64,000 nt of DNA. Origin: Puccinia triticina. Lineage: Eukaryota; Basidiomycota; Pucciniomycetes; Pucciniales; Pucciniaceae. How positions within the stretch are numbered: the stretch's first letter is position 1; the number at the start of each line of letters is the position of its first letter. Under the pieces are notes generated by a model. It searched no databases, was not told the origin of the DNA, and saw nothing but the letters and a program-made list of their open reading frames with translations. This document shows, piece by piece, positions 1-11,459 of the stretch. Location: the NCBI RefSeq assembly GCF_026914185.1, contig NC_070569.1, forward strand, positions 5,518,001 through 5,582,000, in the 5' to 3' direction. The translations under genes and the position numbers were made by a program.

Positions 1-240
1 TAGGTTACCGGCCGTGGAAGTAGGGGCTTGATAAGGGATGAAGCGATCAGTCCTTAATTGCAACCCATAACAAGCTGCCATGTTAGCAATCGTGTCTTAA
101 AAGAGTGGACAACGGTGGTGTTGTTTCTTTTAGTCTCAGATGGGATTGATTCATGAGGGCATCACAATCAACTGAAGACTGCCACCGACCTGCCCCACCA
201 CGAAAAATAGGAAAGATGATCAAGGAAAGTGAATCAAAGC

Positions 241-1737
241 TCACGATGCAGTGCTTTCGGCGTATCCAGCCTTCTCATTATATTCTCGGTCGCTTGGCCA
301 TCGATTCATCACGTTGTAGCCCATACCGACAGCGGTACCAGGATTGCTGGGAGCGTAACCAGTACCAGGGTTACTTGAGGCATAGTGATGACCGAGAGAT
401 GGTGGATATGCGTGTTGAGCGACACGTGAGACGTTCCTGATGCTACCAGCCCCCCCGCCTCTTTCGCTTTTGTTGTCGCTAATCAGCTCGTGAAGCCCGA
501 TTTGCGGTAGCGTTGGCTGAGGTAATGGGGCAGCTTTGAATTGACCCTTCTTGTCCTTGAGATGTGAGTAATCGCCCATAGCCTCCTTTCGCATGAGGGC
601 TGCCTCCTTGGCCAACCGTTTGCGGTTCTTTCGTTTCATTAGCTCAGCAATTCGCTATAGAAAAGAATCAAAAAGTCAGAACCGAGATTGATTAGGGGGT
701 CTATTGGTATTTTGTAGGCTCACTTTATCGACTTTGTGACAGCAGTATTCCTTAAGGTTGCCTTGAATGTAGCACAGCAGGGGGACATACAGAAATGCAG
801 CAGCCATGAGGAGTATGAAGGAGCCAAGCCAAATTGTGACTGTCAAGAAAAGATGGGTTGAGACGATCAGTTCAGGAGAGTGGGTTGGGGATGAGAGGGT
901 AGAGCAAGGGGCGTACCAGTGAAGGCCATTGAGATGAGAACGGAAGCCTTGGCAAAGCTACCATCGTACCACTTTGAGATGTCGGTAGTGAAGCCGACAG
1001 ACCTGGCAAACGAATAAAGAGTGATCCCATTGATGACTTGACGGGGTGCATCGGCCAGGAGTAGTCTCTTCCAGCCCTTGAAAGTGAAGAAAACAAAGAA
1101 AGCGAAGTCGTCCTTTTTCTTTTTTGAATTGTTGATCTGAGAGAAAAAGCAGAAATGATCGTATGATTTGATGGAGTAGTAATTGTTCTATTGGATTATA
1201 GACCAAGAAGGGAAAGAGAAAAAAGAAACTGTTAGTGTGAGTAGATGAATGCGATTTGATAAGTTGAGACCTTCTTACGGCCATGACGTTGGTGAAAGCA
1301 TAACTGATATCACGACTGCGGATGATGGCCCTACTCTTCTTGGCTTCCCAGGCGAGCAGGAGGAATGAGAAGATGATACAGCCAAAGAAGATCCATTTTC
1401 CGATTTTGAAGGGTACGTTCATCGCGCTACTTCCGCCCGAGCTCTCTAGAATCGAACCGGCCCAATGGTTTGAGGCGAGTAGGAGGACCATCGTGTAGAG
1501 ATCTGAGGCATAGACTAGAACTGATTTGATGACGAGGACGTATAGAAAACAATACCTGAATTGGCGAAGAGGTTTTAATCAATAATCAGTTGTTTATTTA
1601 CTCGGTGGGTGGTGGTTGAGGGGGACGTACTGAAAATAGCTCATGCAACCCGAGTTGTGGAATTCTCGAACGTCGACAAAGTCCCATTTGTGATCTGGTA
1701 CCTCTTCTCGTTTCCATTGAGCCCCAGTACAACACAT
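241..1737 (-). CDS. KCH-family potassium channel (Kch1/Kch2-like)
   Basis: Plasma-membrane protein of the fungal KCH family, whose yeast members mediate low-affinity K+ uptake linked to pheromone or Ca2+ signalling. I read five exons: 1737-1631, about 1552-1279, about 1200-917, about 840-740 and about 655-241. The first begins at the ATG giving MCCTGAQWKREEVPDHKW, followed by the family signature DFVDVREF. Exon 2 carries membrane segments (FLYVLVIKSVLVY, then IGKWIFFGCIIFSFLLLAWE). Exon 3 carries the family hallmarks RSRDISYAFTNVMA, KSYDHFCFF and FTFKGWKRLLLADAPRQVIN. Exon 4 is a further hydrophobic span (WLGSFILLMAAAFLYVP) followed by CHKVDK. Exon 5 has RIAELMKRKNRKRLAKEAAL and a proline/serine-rich cytosolic tail. 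Donors GTACGT, GTAAGA and GTACGC fit the joins. All expected family blocks are present in order, so the gene looks intact. Family assignment is from memory of conserved blocks, not from a search. Confidence 0.85.
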
Positions 1738-3165
1738 TGGGATGAAGCCTGGGTACCGGCACCAGCTTGGGGTGAATAATCGTTGGGCGGAGGAATGATT
1801 GGAATGAGCCCGGAGCGAGTGTGTGTGTGTGTTGGTTCGGTTGAGTGCGGCTGGTTGGGAGTTGAGAGAAACAGGCTGGCTGGGTTGAGGAGAATAGTTG
1901 GCGGTGAGGGGTGGGTGCTGGCCTGCAAGTGAGACTGGGAGGGTTAGTCTGGGGCGAGGGTTTAGTGCAAAACCATTTTAGCTGATCCAGGAAGAGATTG
2001 CACGTGTTTTAAATCATTTAGATTTAATTTAATACATACACGTATGTACATGCTACTGTTTTAGCTCGCATGTTTACGTAAGTGACGTGCCATACATACA
2101 TACTCACGTATTATGGGCATACACAGGGGGGTGCACTCAACGAAAACATGTTTGACTTGCTCCGGAAACAACGTGAGAAAAAGAGTTCTTCACTTCTTGC
2201 AAGTACAAAACGGCCTGATGAAGGAGACAGCTCAACGTTGTCTGCTCTATCAGATCCAGCCTGGTTGCTCGTTGGTCATGAGTCTAGGTGGTGGCAGCAC
2301 GGGTACATGCTGTTTTCATCCCGACCGGAAACTAATACATAATTAGCAAGCAATTAGGCAAACTTCAACAATGCGGGACCTACACATGTGGGACACAACA
2401 GATAATCAAGTGCCATAAAGATCCTTATATGTCTTGAACCTGATCCTGATAAACCTCACAACCAGTGTTGGGGGACCCAAGAACACACTCTACTTTCTCG
2501 TGCTGTAGCTTAATGCTAATCCCAGGTATGTAGACCCTCTAATACACACTTCATATTCTGATAAGCTGTTCTACCCGGTCTCCAGCCGCACAACTTTTTT
2601 CTCAGCCTGGGTTTATGGAGCAAAAGTCCCTCTTTTAAGCCATTGTCCGCTTGATAAATGTTATTCATTATACTAGGCTAGATAATACATGCTTTTGGGA
2701 AGAAATGATGCTCTGAAAATACCAAATACAGTATTACAACATGGATTGTGTTTGTTTCACCATTAGTAAGATTCACACAGTTTCAGACTTTGTGTTGAAA
2801 ATTGACATAGCTTCAAATAAAGGCCATGTATCCACTCAGCTTTCATAGATAAACTGGCAGCTAGCTATTTATCTCCTTAGTTCTGGGTGATGAGGTTGGA
2901 ATTTTTTGCTGCAATGGGCATACTGCTTATCAATAGTCTTTTCCTTGATTTAAAAAGGACACACAAGCTCCAAAAAAAATGATTAAACCAAGTGGGAGAT
3001 ATATCATACCACACAGTATATCATACCACACAGCATCATGAAGACCTTCATCGAGCCCACCTACTGGAACAGGAATTTTTACGTAATTTCACATAGGACT
3101 CTGATCAAGAATTAGGATCAGCTATTTGTACAAACTTCAAGGAAGTGACTTGAATCATTAGATCA
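1738..3165. other. intergenic, no gene seen
   Basis: Contains a short (GT)n run near 1820 and AT-rich sequence. No open frame here shows recognisable protein features or a supported splice pattern. Confidence 0.5.
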
Positions 3166-3171
3166 AGGGAT

Positions 3172-3246
3172 AACCACACACTGTGACCCCAATGGTAGAG
3201 CAACCCGGCATGCATTGGGGAGATGTGGGTTCAAGTCCCCCTTTCC
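3172..3246 (+). tRNA. degenerate tRNA-Ala(TGC)-like sequence
   Basis: The block has an A-box-like stretch (TGACCCCAATGGTAGAGCA), an anticodon-like loop CATGCAT flanked by CCCGG/TGGGG that would present TGC, and a good T-arm/B-box (GTGGGTTCAAGTCCCC). The acceptor arms do not pair (the sequence following the T-arm, CTTTCCGC, has no match upstream) and the base before the anticodon is A rather than T. I read it as a tRNA-derived relic rather than a working gene. Confidence 0.3.
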
Positions 3247-3249
3247 GCA

Positions 3250-4177
3250 CTACCCTTTTATCCTGCTCTACAAGGGAGAATACATATAACCATGATAAAA
3301 GAAATGTGAAATCAGGGTGGGAAAAGAAGAAAATATTGTAGGTGTAATGTGAGGTATTCAAATCAGTGGTATGGAGATCATAGACGTTGGTGGATGCGGC
3401 TTTTGTGAAAGTAATGTATTATCTTGATTATCTGGTTTTGAAATCAAATCTGATTGGCTGTGCTATGGTTTGTGGAACAAACATGCATGATTATTTTCCA
3501 GACCAGCTTTTAAAGGTTTGTAAAGACCCAAAACTCACTTATCAACCAGGCCCTAACTTGTCAATTCCACTCCCAATTACAAAGGAACTATGGCTCCCGG
3601 CGGGACAGTGCCCCTCTCTCCAAACACAGAGCGACTTGGTTAAGTTGCGAGTTAACCAGTCCAGTCACAGTGCGAGGACTGTGCTTGAGTGCCAGTGTGT
3701 ACTGCGTTTATGTTGCGCAGTTAGAATGTGCTACGTTTGCGTTGCGCAGTACTGCGCTCATGCGGACAGCAAACAAAATTGTTGAGACGTGGAAATGTGT
3801 TTCACAGACGCGCTTTCATGCATCACGTTCAACTGGCAGGTAGTACAGTCTTTGAAGGTAGCCGCGATTGACGTGGCCGTAATCAGGTTGGCAGTGGTTG
3901 CAGTATAAGAGAAGGTTGAACTTAAAAGGACTTGGCAGAAAAAGAGAAAAGCGAATAGGGAACTTCAGAAGATTGAGCAAAAAAACCGAACTGGGATGTC
4001 GCGCATGGACAACAAGATCAACTGGTACCATTTCAAGTTAAAAAATAAGGGGAAAATTATGTAAGAATGTGGCGAAAGGATTTCAGAACATAAAGTCCAA
4101 AGGATCATTAGACCCTGTCGTAGCTGTGAGTGAAATGTCTGTGTCTCGCTGTTTGTGGCAGGCTCGGCGAAGCCTTC
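3250..4177. other. intergenic, no supported gene
   Basis: An open frame at 3387-3785 exists but starts on a non-ATG codon, has biased composition and resembles nothing I recognise. GTTGCGCAG-type direct repeats occur near 3700-3760. Confidence 0.4.
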
Positions 4178-5472
4178 TTACGACGTGAACGACCCAACGA
4201 ATGAAACAAAGTTGTCGTCGAGACCTGTGAACTCTTCCAGCTGTGGAGTTACCAGCGGGAAGAAACGGGTGTCAAACAGGTTGATTTGTTCTCCACAGGC
4301 CCCGATTAAACTTGCGAGTGCTGTAGAGATCGCCAGGAGGGAATCTATATCGTTAAGTAGAATGCGTAGTGAGTGTAGGTTCAAAATGATACAAGTTGAG
4401 CAGCCGAATAAATTGAAGAAGAATGATTGATTTGAGGCTGCTGACCACTGCACAAAGTCTTAATGACTGGGAAAGGCTTGTAAAGACCAGATACCGATTG
4501 AAACACGCCCTTGAGTGTCAAAACTACTTGGAATGCAGACCAAGATACATCCGACTTTTGCAAGAGACAAGGATGAGACAGGAACGTAAGCATTAGTATT
4601 GTTTGGCAGAGAGTTTAGCATGGGTGATTCGACTCAAGAACAGCTTACAAGAGCAATTCCCTTATCTGTGGAAAGGGGTTTAGCATCCGAGCCACAAAGC
4701 TGGACATTACTTAAGGAGAGTTTCAATACAGCGAGAATTGCTTTGAGATCGGTGGCGATCTGGGATCCAGCCTCCTGGGCGTTGTCCTTGGTAACCTGCT
4801 TGACAAGGGCTTGAACTGAATCCGCAGACACCTTCAACTGGGCTTCACTTTGGATAAGCAATCTGTTGACCTCAGATTTGGTGTGAGTCTTGTCACAAGA
4901 AGGAGCTGAAGGCAAAGGTAATGGAGCGGGTTGACCCGAAGCCACAGCGGTTGCAGCCACAGATGTGGGGGCAGCTTGCGGAACAAACGAGAGCGATTCG
5001 GCGGGAGCCGGTGCTGCACTTTTCACTGGCGCGCTGGTGTATCCGGCATCAAATCCAATCGCTGAGGATACGGCGGCATAGCTGTCACTCGAGGTTGGGC
5101 GAGCTTGATAAGACGTCTCAACGGAGGCCGATGCATAATCACTGGTGGGTGCGTATTCCCGTTCTACTAAGGACCGCCGAGTTCGTGAGCCTATATGTGG
5201 CTTTCCGTTAGGCAATCGCCGATTTAAGTTGCTGCCAATGTGGCAAAATCAGGTTCAACAAAATGCCTTGAATTTGCTCATCAGTTGGGGGAATTCGATC
5301 TGCTCAACTGATCATCAAGTTTGAAGGAGGACTTGGCCAGAACTACTGAAAGTATGTCTGTTTTGGTTAGTCACCGCACAATCAGATCACGCGAGTCAGT
5401 TGGACAAACTTGAGATTACTGACGTTCGTTGGATAGGACCCAGCAGGCCAGGAGGACAATGGAGCTTTGCAT
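4178..5472 (-). CDS. putative secreted protein, Ala/Pro/Ser-rich, unknown family
   Basis: Likely extracellular protein of unknown function. A short first exon beginning at the ATG at 5472 encodes MQSSIVLLACWVLSNER, which has the shape of a signal peptide. The main exon (about 5235-4660) contains an Ala/Pro/Ser-rich stretch followed by an amphipathic helical region (EVNRLLIQSEAQLKVSADS, then KQVTKDNAQEAGSQIATDLK). After GIAL a GTAAGC donor is followed by exons encoding SDVSWSAFQVVLTLKGVFQ and then FGCSTCIILNLHSLRILLND with the end EEFTGLDDNFVSFVGSFTS. Conserved helix periodicity across the spliced exons supports a real gene. The exact first splice junction is unresolved: the joins I tried ran into a stop. 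It could be a rust secreted hypothetical or candidate effector. Confidence 0.5.
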
Positions 5473-7113
5473 CGTGTTTGAGTGCGGTTAAGAAAGCAGT
5501 ACGTAGGAAACGGATGGTCGTTTACTCTACAAGGAGAAAGGAAAGTGGAATACTGGAAATCAAGGCGCAAGGTTAAGAAAAAGGGCGTTGATAGGGCAGG
5601 TCAGTTCTGTGAACGCTGGCTAAATTATAAATAGCATGTAAATATGTGTCTAAGGGAGATGTTGGTGCGGTGGGCGAAACTTGCAACAATAAGTTGCAGC
5701 AAATGCGATCTTGGGTAAATCATTGCCCGATGTGGAGTGATGAAATGTCTGAGGCTCACTAGCAACGCAGAGCTTCCAAGCTTCCCTTCAGGGACGCGCC
5801 CGCTCGCCGGGGAAGAACCTCCCCGGTTCAGCATGTAGACTGGGACTGATGTTCTCTAACAGGATAAAATTCACCCTGGAAGGAGCACTGAGCACACGTG
5901 CCTACACCTGCTGGCTAGGGAGAAATTTCGCTCGATCAGTGGGTACATATACAGACACCTTGTACCTTCTCGCCGGAGAAAACCACGCCAGCAAACGGGC
6001 ATGTACATCTTCTAACTAGACCGCTCGAGTCGCCGGCAGACCACCCGCTTGCCGGCACCCATGCATGTAAGTCTCCTTGAAGGATAGCTGCCCCGGCGAA
6101 CGGGTTACATGTAAAGAGGCCGCTTGCGGGCGATGTCTTCATTGTTGAGAGGATGATTATTGTACTTTCTCGCCGTTTTTGCGGAAGGGAATGGTGACGG
6201 AGTGGGTTAACGGCTGCATACCATTATTTCATAACAGAAGACACGCCCTATTTGTCTAGTTTCGGCAAAGCCATGTCGCTTCCAAGGCTAAATTCACTGC
6301 CCCTACCATCGATGAGGTCCTTACACCTCTCAATCCCGCTGGGTTTCGTGAAAAAGAAACTCCGCGCGACTCTTTACTAGCAACCCACTCACTCCGCGGG
6401 TTTTCTTGAAAAGGAGGCCCTTCGGGTTGTAATGCCAGCAACCCACCACTCCATCCGGCCGGCTCATAGGCGAAGCTACCGGTCTGAGGTATAGGTAAAA
6501 TGAGAGCACAGAAGCAAGGTAATGTAGGTGTAAGGTAATAATTCTCTTTGTCTTCATATGGTCGGTCTTTCTGAAATGAGAAATCTGCCGAATACTTGAA
6601 GTTTCACATTATGTGTTCGACGTCGGGGCTGGCTAAGCCGAGAGGCAACTCCTCAGATCGGCCAAGTCATATTTCTCCCGACGGGGCGTCAGAAGGGATT
6701 GTCTTGCTACTCAAGAAATACAACCCAACGTCGGCCGACAGAGAAAAGCTATGCCGATAGGCCTGCATTGCAAGATATGCGAATCGCAGCTCCCGGTACA
6801 TGCCGCTACAAGACATTACATAGGCCCACCATTTTTTTGACGGGAAGCATTTTGATCTTAGTTCAATAAAACGATGTTAAGTATTAGATCCCCTTCATAC
6901 GAATATGTTCTGGAGAAAAAAAAGTTGACCAGTGAGTTCTCCAACACACAGCGTATAAACATGTATGTTCCGTCTGATGATTAATCAATAAGGAAAACAA
7001 CTCAATGTTTGAAATGGCAAGAAGCTGAAAGCTGATTATCCAGAGAAATTAATAAGAAAGCTATGGCAAGAAAGCATGGTGCATTTGAAAAGCTATTTCA
7101 GGCAGTGAGGTTT
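5473..7113. other. intergenic with GC-rich repeat-like patches
   Basis: 5860-6150 contains repeated CGCCGG/CGGCGA motifs and CATGTA-type words in both orientations, suggesting a decayed mobile element. 6560-6800 is similarly patchy. No coding exon could be supported. Confidence 0.4.
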
Positions 7114-7817
7114 CTACTGTGGGCCAAACTTCTTTCGGCATAATGGACAATTAAGATATTCCTTGAACCAGTCCTACAAGAAAATTCAAGGTAGAATCAC
7201 GTCTGTATCTTAAAAAATTGAAAATCAAGGTACAGAGAAAGGGGTGAAAATGGACGCACCCGAAGACAGTCTCGGTGAAAGAAGTGTGAAGGATGACATG
7301 GCAAAACCAAAACTTGATCGCTGGACTGATATTCTTCCAAGCACATTGCACAGGCCGTTATTGTACGCTGGAGGGAGAGTGAGAATGCTGAAAGTGCTTG
7401 CCCGACAGAATTCAAGGTCTGATCTATGTTGTAATGAGCTTGCGGAGCTTCCGAGTTATTCGGGGAGGTTATAGTGTTACTCGATGGGACAGATGTCCAC
7501 GGTTGATCTGAGTTAGGCCACATGCCATCGGGCGAACTGGATTGAATATCTTGGTCCATAGCAAATTGTCTGCTTCGATTCGTGATGCTGAATAAAACGT
7601 TGAAAGTGAGACCTTGCGAAGACCACGAGGCCGCGGAGAATGTTACGGTATTCGGAGGCGGCACGAATGGGTTGCGAGAAGCAACTGGAGGGCGACTCAT
7701 TGTCGGTTTGCTGGTGATGTGCGGCAAGACTGAGAAGGATGATGGGATTCGATCTGTGGGGAGGGTAAGTGGCAGGTTAGGATTTGGCAATGCCGACTGG
7801 AGGGATCCAATGTCCAA
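7114..7817 (-). CDS. RING-H2 finger protein (probable E3 ubiquitin ligase), 5' end uncertain
   Basis: Probable ubiquitin ligase. The long exon encodes a Ser/Pro-rich region and ends with the first part of a RING-H2 finger: CAMCLEEYQSSDQVLVLPC, then HPSHFFHRDCLR. A GTGCGT donor at about 7262 joins a last exon at about 7162-7114 encoding DWFKEYLNCPLCRKKFGPQ and a stop, which supplies the final CPLC pair. The eight ligands (CxxC, C, H, H, C, CxxC) are complete across the splice. The frame is open up to 7817, but the codon there is not ATG. An in-frame ATG at 7700 (MSRPPVASRNPF) is the nearest start inside the open frame. An upstream exon ending near 7835 (FCLLACLLSIDFE before GTAAGC) may be the true N-terminus. 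No substrate can be inferred. Confidence 0.65.
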
Positions 7818-7839
7818 CAGATTCCCGAGCGCTTACCTC

Positions 7840-9475
7840 GAAGTCAATGGAGAGCAAACATGCCAAAAGACAAAAGGACAAAAGTTAGAGCAAAAGCGGC
7901 AATCAATTGCAAAGTCGATGTCTATCACAAAAGCGGACGTAAACCAGACCCAGAGACGCTTTCAGATTATAAAGATGTGTGGACTCGAATCCGATCGCCC
8001 TGCATTTTCCTTTCTTAGAAACCATTGAACTGAAAGACGGCCTGAAAGTTGTAGTGATTTCTATTCGGGCTGCCAGATAGCTATGACCCCGATCATCCCT
8101 TATCTTTGATCACAGACCACGGGCACAGTCTCTTTCGTTGCAGGAGTCCTCTTTCCGACGTAGCTTCGATCAAATTGCAAGAGAAATCAGGAGGGACGAG
8201 CAATTTGTCGGGATGGGATACATAAATCTGAAAAGGTCCCTTGACTTGAAGTTCGCAGCAGCAAAAGCTTGGAGGTGAGGTTCATCCAGTTAAGATTAGG
8301 AAAGGCAGAATGCCAGCTGCGAACTATCGCAGCTTTTTAAAGTGCTCTCTGGAGCAGCTCAGAATATGTATTCTAAATCACGCCGCCATTATCCGCACAT
8401 CCCACCCATGCGAATCGCAGTTTCGTGTGGAAACTACTCCGATACAGCTACTCACAGGCCATCGCAACGCCGTTGTGTTGTCCGTTCACTTCTTGCCTCA
8501 CAGCTTGACATCATGCTTCAGATGTATGTACCATTAGCGAGAAGCACAAAACACAGCGGCCGCAAGCTCAAATACTTAAATCGAGGGTAAACGGTCCGCA
8601 TTCTGCACTTTCTGCAAATGACCAGTTACAGCACTGCGGATACCTAATGCCGCCAAGGTCAAATTTAATCTAAATACATAACTAGCAGTTTCGGTGAGTA
8701 CAATATCCATGTGACACCACTCAAAAGATTAGGATTGCCTTCAGACGGCTCAAACCCGAGCCGAAGATAGGTCCCTGAACCTGCGAGACCTGCGAGAAGT
8801 CCCTTTAATCGGGTGCCCAGGCCCCAGGCGAGCTGCCGATCATGCAGGATGTGGTTGCAATCTGGTTGGAAAAGCTCCTGAATGGGAAAGGTCCATCTGG
8901 CGTCTTGGACCGGGCAAATTCAATAAACTGGCGCAACACAAGGGTTCACAACACTGTTGCTGCTGCTCGTTCATGAGTTGACGTTTATTGCAACTTACAT
9001 AAGGTCGAGTGAGGCTTCGTGGACCTGGATCATCACCTTCAGTGCATTCTCTTTGGTAAGTAAATATGTATGGTTGGCCTAGGTTGGCCCCCACCATATC
9101 AACGTTGCTTGAAAATGAACAGATCTCGAGGCGGCTGGCACAAATCTCAGCATACATAAAAAGCAAGCTTACGTGCCTTGACTTGGGCGATGACTCCCCA
9201 CTCCACTCGCTCATGAACAGCTTCCTTGGGCCCATCCAGTGCCACCCGACTCACCTGACACCCTTCAGTGTCACCACAAAGTTTGTGCGAACATTGTAGA
9301 CCAAAATTGTACTTAAATAGGTACTTGCTCACGAAAACCAGAAGGGAATTGAGCCTCATTGACCTTGGTTTGTGATCCTCTTTATCTTCAGCATCAGTAA
9401 GTTATCACTTAGTCTTTACCAATGCTAATCTCACAGACCTGAATCCTTCAGCTATTAGGAATCCGAAGCAGCAAC
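7840..9475. other. intergenic, no supported gene
   Basis: Several frames are open on the minus strand between 8840 and 9360 but no combination gave a convincing spliced protein. Nothing else was recognised. Confidence 0.4.
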
Positions 9476-9771
9476 ATGAGAATCCCCTTGACTGCGATAA
9501 TTGCAACTATCTGTCTTACCCTCTGTAAGTAATATGACCTGCATTGTCTACCGTGTTGTTGTCGCGGTTGAAATGATTCATCTTGCTGAACATAATCCCC
9601 TGTTATCTGAATGTTTAAGCCAATGTGGGCTCAGTACCTATCCGCAAAAACTACCGCCGTCCAGTCCAAAAATCCGTGTTATATGTCAACTATACTGGTG
9701 CGCCCGCCTTCAGCAACCCGTCTTTCCAGGATCCGTCAACGAACGATCATGTAAATTTGAAATTTCGATAA
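9476..9771 (+). CDS. small secreted protein, candidate effector
   Basis: Two-exon gene encoding 66 residues. Exon 1 (9476-9524) gives MRIPLTAIIATICLTL, a hydrophobic signal-peptide core, and ends at a GTAAGT donor. Exon 2 (9620-9771) follows a TTTAAG acceptor and stays in frame to a TAA: SNVGSVPIRKNYRRPVQKSV, then LYVNYTGAPAFSNPSFQDPS, then TNDHVNLKFR. The mature peptide is basic, has no cysteines and has one N-glycosylation sequon (NYT). An intron placed at the end of the signal-peptide exon and proximity to transposons are common for rust effectors, which is the basis of the call. There is no recognised domain. A downstream AG (before TACCTATCC) would use the same frame and shorten exon 2 slightly. 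Confidence 0.6.
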
Positions 9772-10011
9772 ACCCAAGTTGGAAATCTGTTGGCCAATTT
9801 TTGGGAGTTGAGCCTCTAAATACACTGCATTCAAATTCAAACGAATGCTAAAGCCTTTCCTTGAATGCAGGATTAAACATTAAAAGCAACTTCTAAAGAT
9901 CTCCTGATTCTGGGGGGTGATAGGCAAATGAAGTTTACATATGCTCGATCGTACAGTCTTGACGAAGGTATCAAAAGCCTACGCAAAGCCTGTCAGAAGG
10001 CTTGCTTTAAG

Positions 10012-10101
10012 TTGAGCTTAACTAAGCCTCTCCGAGGCGCCTCCCGCAAGCGGGAGGGTGCTCATGCCCCGCGAGCACAGGGAGGGACTTGTGTTAAGTT
10101 T
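10012..10101. mobile_element. short palindromic MITE, Mutator-like type
   Basis: 90-bp element with imperfect terminal inverted repeats (TTGAGCTTAACTAAGCC... and ...GGGACTTGTGTTAAGTTT) and a GC-rich interior. It is flanked by a near-perfect 9-bp duplication, TGCTTTAAG (10003-10011) and GGCTTTAAG (10102-10110). Same family as 48662-48758 and 10317-10881. Confidence 0.6.
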
Positions 10102-10316
10102 GGCTTTAAGTGTGCCCTCTTGATCAGTTAGAGCATCTCCACCGCGGGTGCTAAACTGCGTTGCCAAATCTTTGAGTTCGGCGACTGGGGCGCAGTTTTA
10201 GCAACCTGCAGCGAGGCAGCTTCGCACCGCGAGTTGCCATGATTGGCAGCTTGTGGTTGTGAAATGTGTGGTTTTGTGTTGCTGTTGGGGGATAAGGTGA
10301 GAGTACCACATGAGAC

Positions 10317-10881
10317 TAACTTAACTAAGTCCCTCTATTGGAGGGGGGACGCCGTCCCGCAGGGACCCTCCGAAGGAGGGACTTATGCACTATGTCGACC
10401 CCGTGGCAGTAGAGAATTAGAAAAATGATCTTTTTCAATCCTCTCTGGACGCGCCATTTGTCACCAGGCAATAAAACTTTGGGGGAGCAAAATGTGCACA
10501 ACATCATGGAGTTTCTTTGTACATATTTTACAAAATTTTTGGGGCCTTGGGTGCCCCATGAAGTCCTTTTTTGTGACTGACAAGTGTCCACTTCATCGTG
10601 CATTCCACATTTTGCACTGTACAGAATCTGAAATTGATAATGTTACAACTATGATTGCAGCTCAACCAGAGGAGTTGAGGATGAGAAAAAATAGTAGAAA
10701 GAAGGGGACAGCTTAAGCCATCCCAGAAATGTAAATTATAAAAAAAAAGGTTCAGAAACTCATGTGGGAGATTGGTTTTAAAAAAGTCCCCACCAAAATG
10801 CCTAATTCTCTACTGCCGCGGGGTTGACATAGCGCGTAAGTCCCTCCTTCAGAGGTTGCTTCGCTCCCCCGAGGAGGGAAT
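10317..10881. mobile_element. 565-bp Mutator-like MITE with long TIRs
   Basis: Starts CTAACTTAACTAAGTCCCTC and ends GAGGGAATTAGCTAAGTTAG. The imperfect inverted arms extend about 100 bp inward (left arm ends near GTAGAGAATTAG at 10420, right arm begins near CCTAATTCTCTAC at 10800). It is flanked by the exact 9-bp duplication CACATGAGA on both sides. A 9-bp duplication is typical of Mutator-like elements. The interior is non-coding. Confidence 0.75.
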
Positions 10882-11459
10882 TAGCTAAGTTAGCACATGA
10901 GAGATGTGTGATACTTGCAAGGGTGGCGTGAGGTTGAGGTGCTATCCTGTTTCCAAATTTGCGAGCAGGATACAGCAAAGGCAGGAAAGCTTGCGGTTTC
11001 CTTCGCCGATATTCCACCAAACACCAACCAAACACCAACCAAAAACCATCGCCGACCGGACCTGCAATACCCCCAACCTTCCACCTCCTTCCCCCTTCTT
11101 CCTCCATCCTCCCTCCCACTCACCGCCCCCCCCCACAAAAAATGCCCCCCGACTCGCCCTCCCCTCCCCGCCCGACCGATCACACCCACAAGCCAGCCCC
11201 CCAGCCAGCAACCCAGCAGCCACACGCCGGATTTTCATTTTCCCGTTACCGCTACCGGTGAGTCATTTCCCTCCCCCATTTTTTGGCCCCACCAACTGAC
11301 TTTTGCACACTCTTCTCTGTCCTTGGCCGCCATCCAGCCGCCAATCAACCCAAGGCCCATTCCCAACCCGCCATCAACTCGCCGGAAGGCTTTGCTCCGG
11401 GCTCTCCACCTGCTGGGCTGCCTTTGTCATCATCAGCTAATGCTGCAGCATCAGCAGCT

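Noticed and set aside
3387..3785. 132-codon frame
   Set aside because: Non-ATG start and repeat-derived cysteine-rich end; no support.
8840..9359. Possible minus-strand gene
   Set aside because: No combination of frames and splice sites gave a recognisable or conserved-looking protein.
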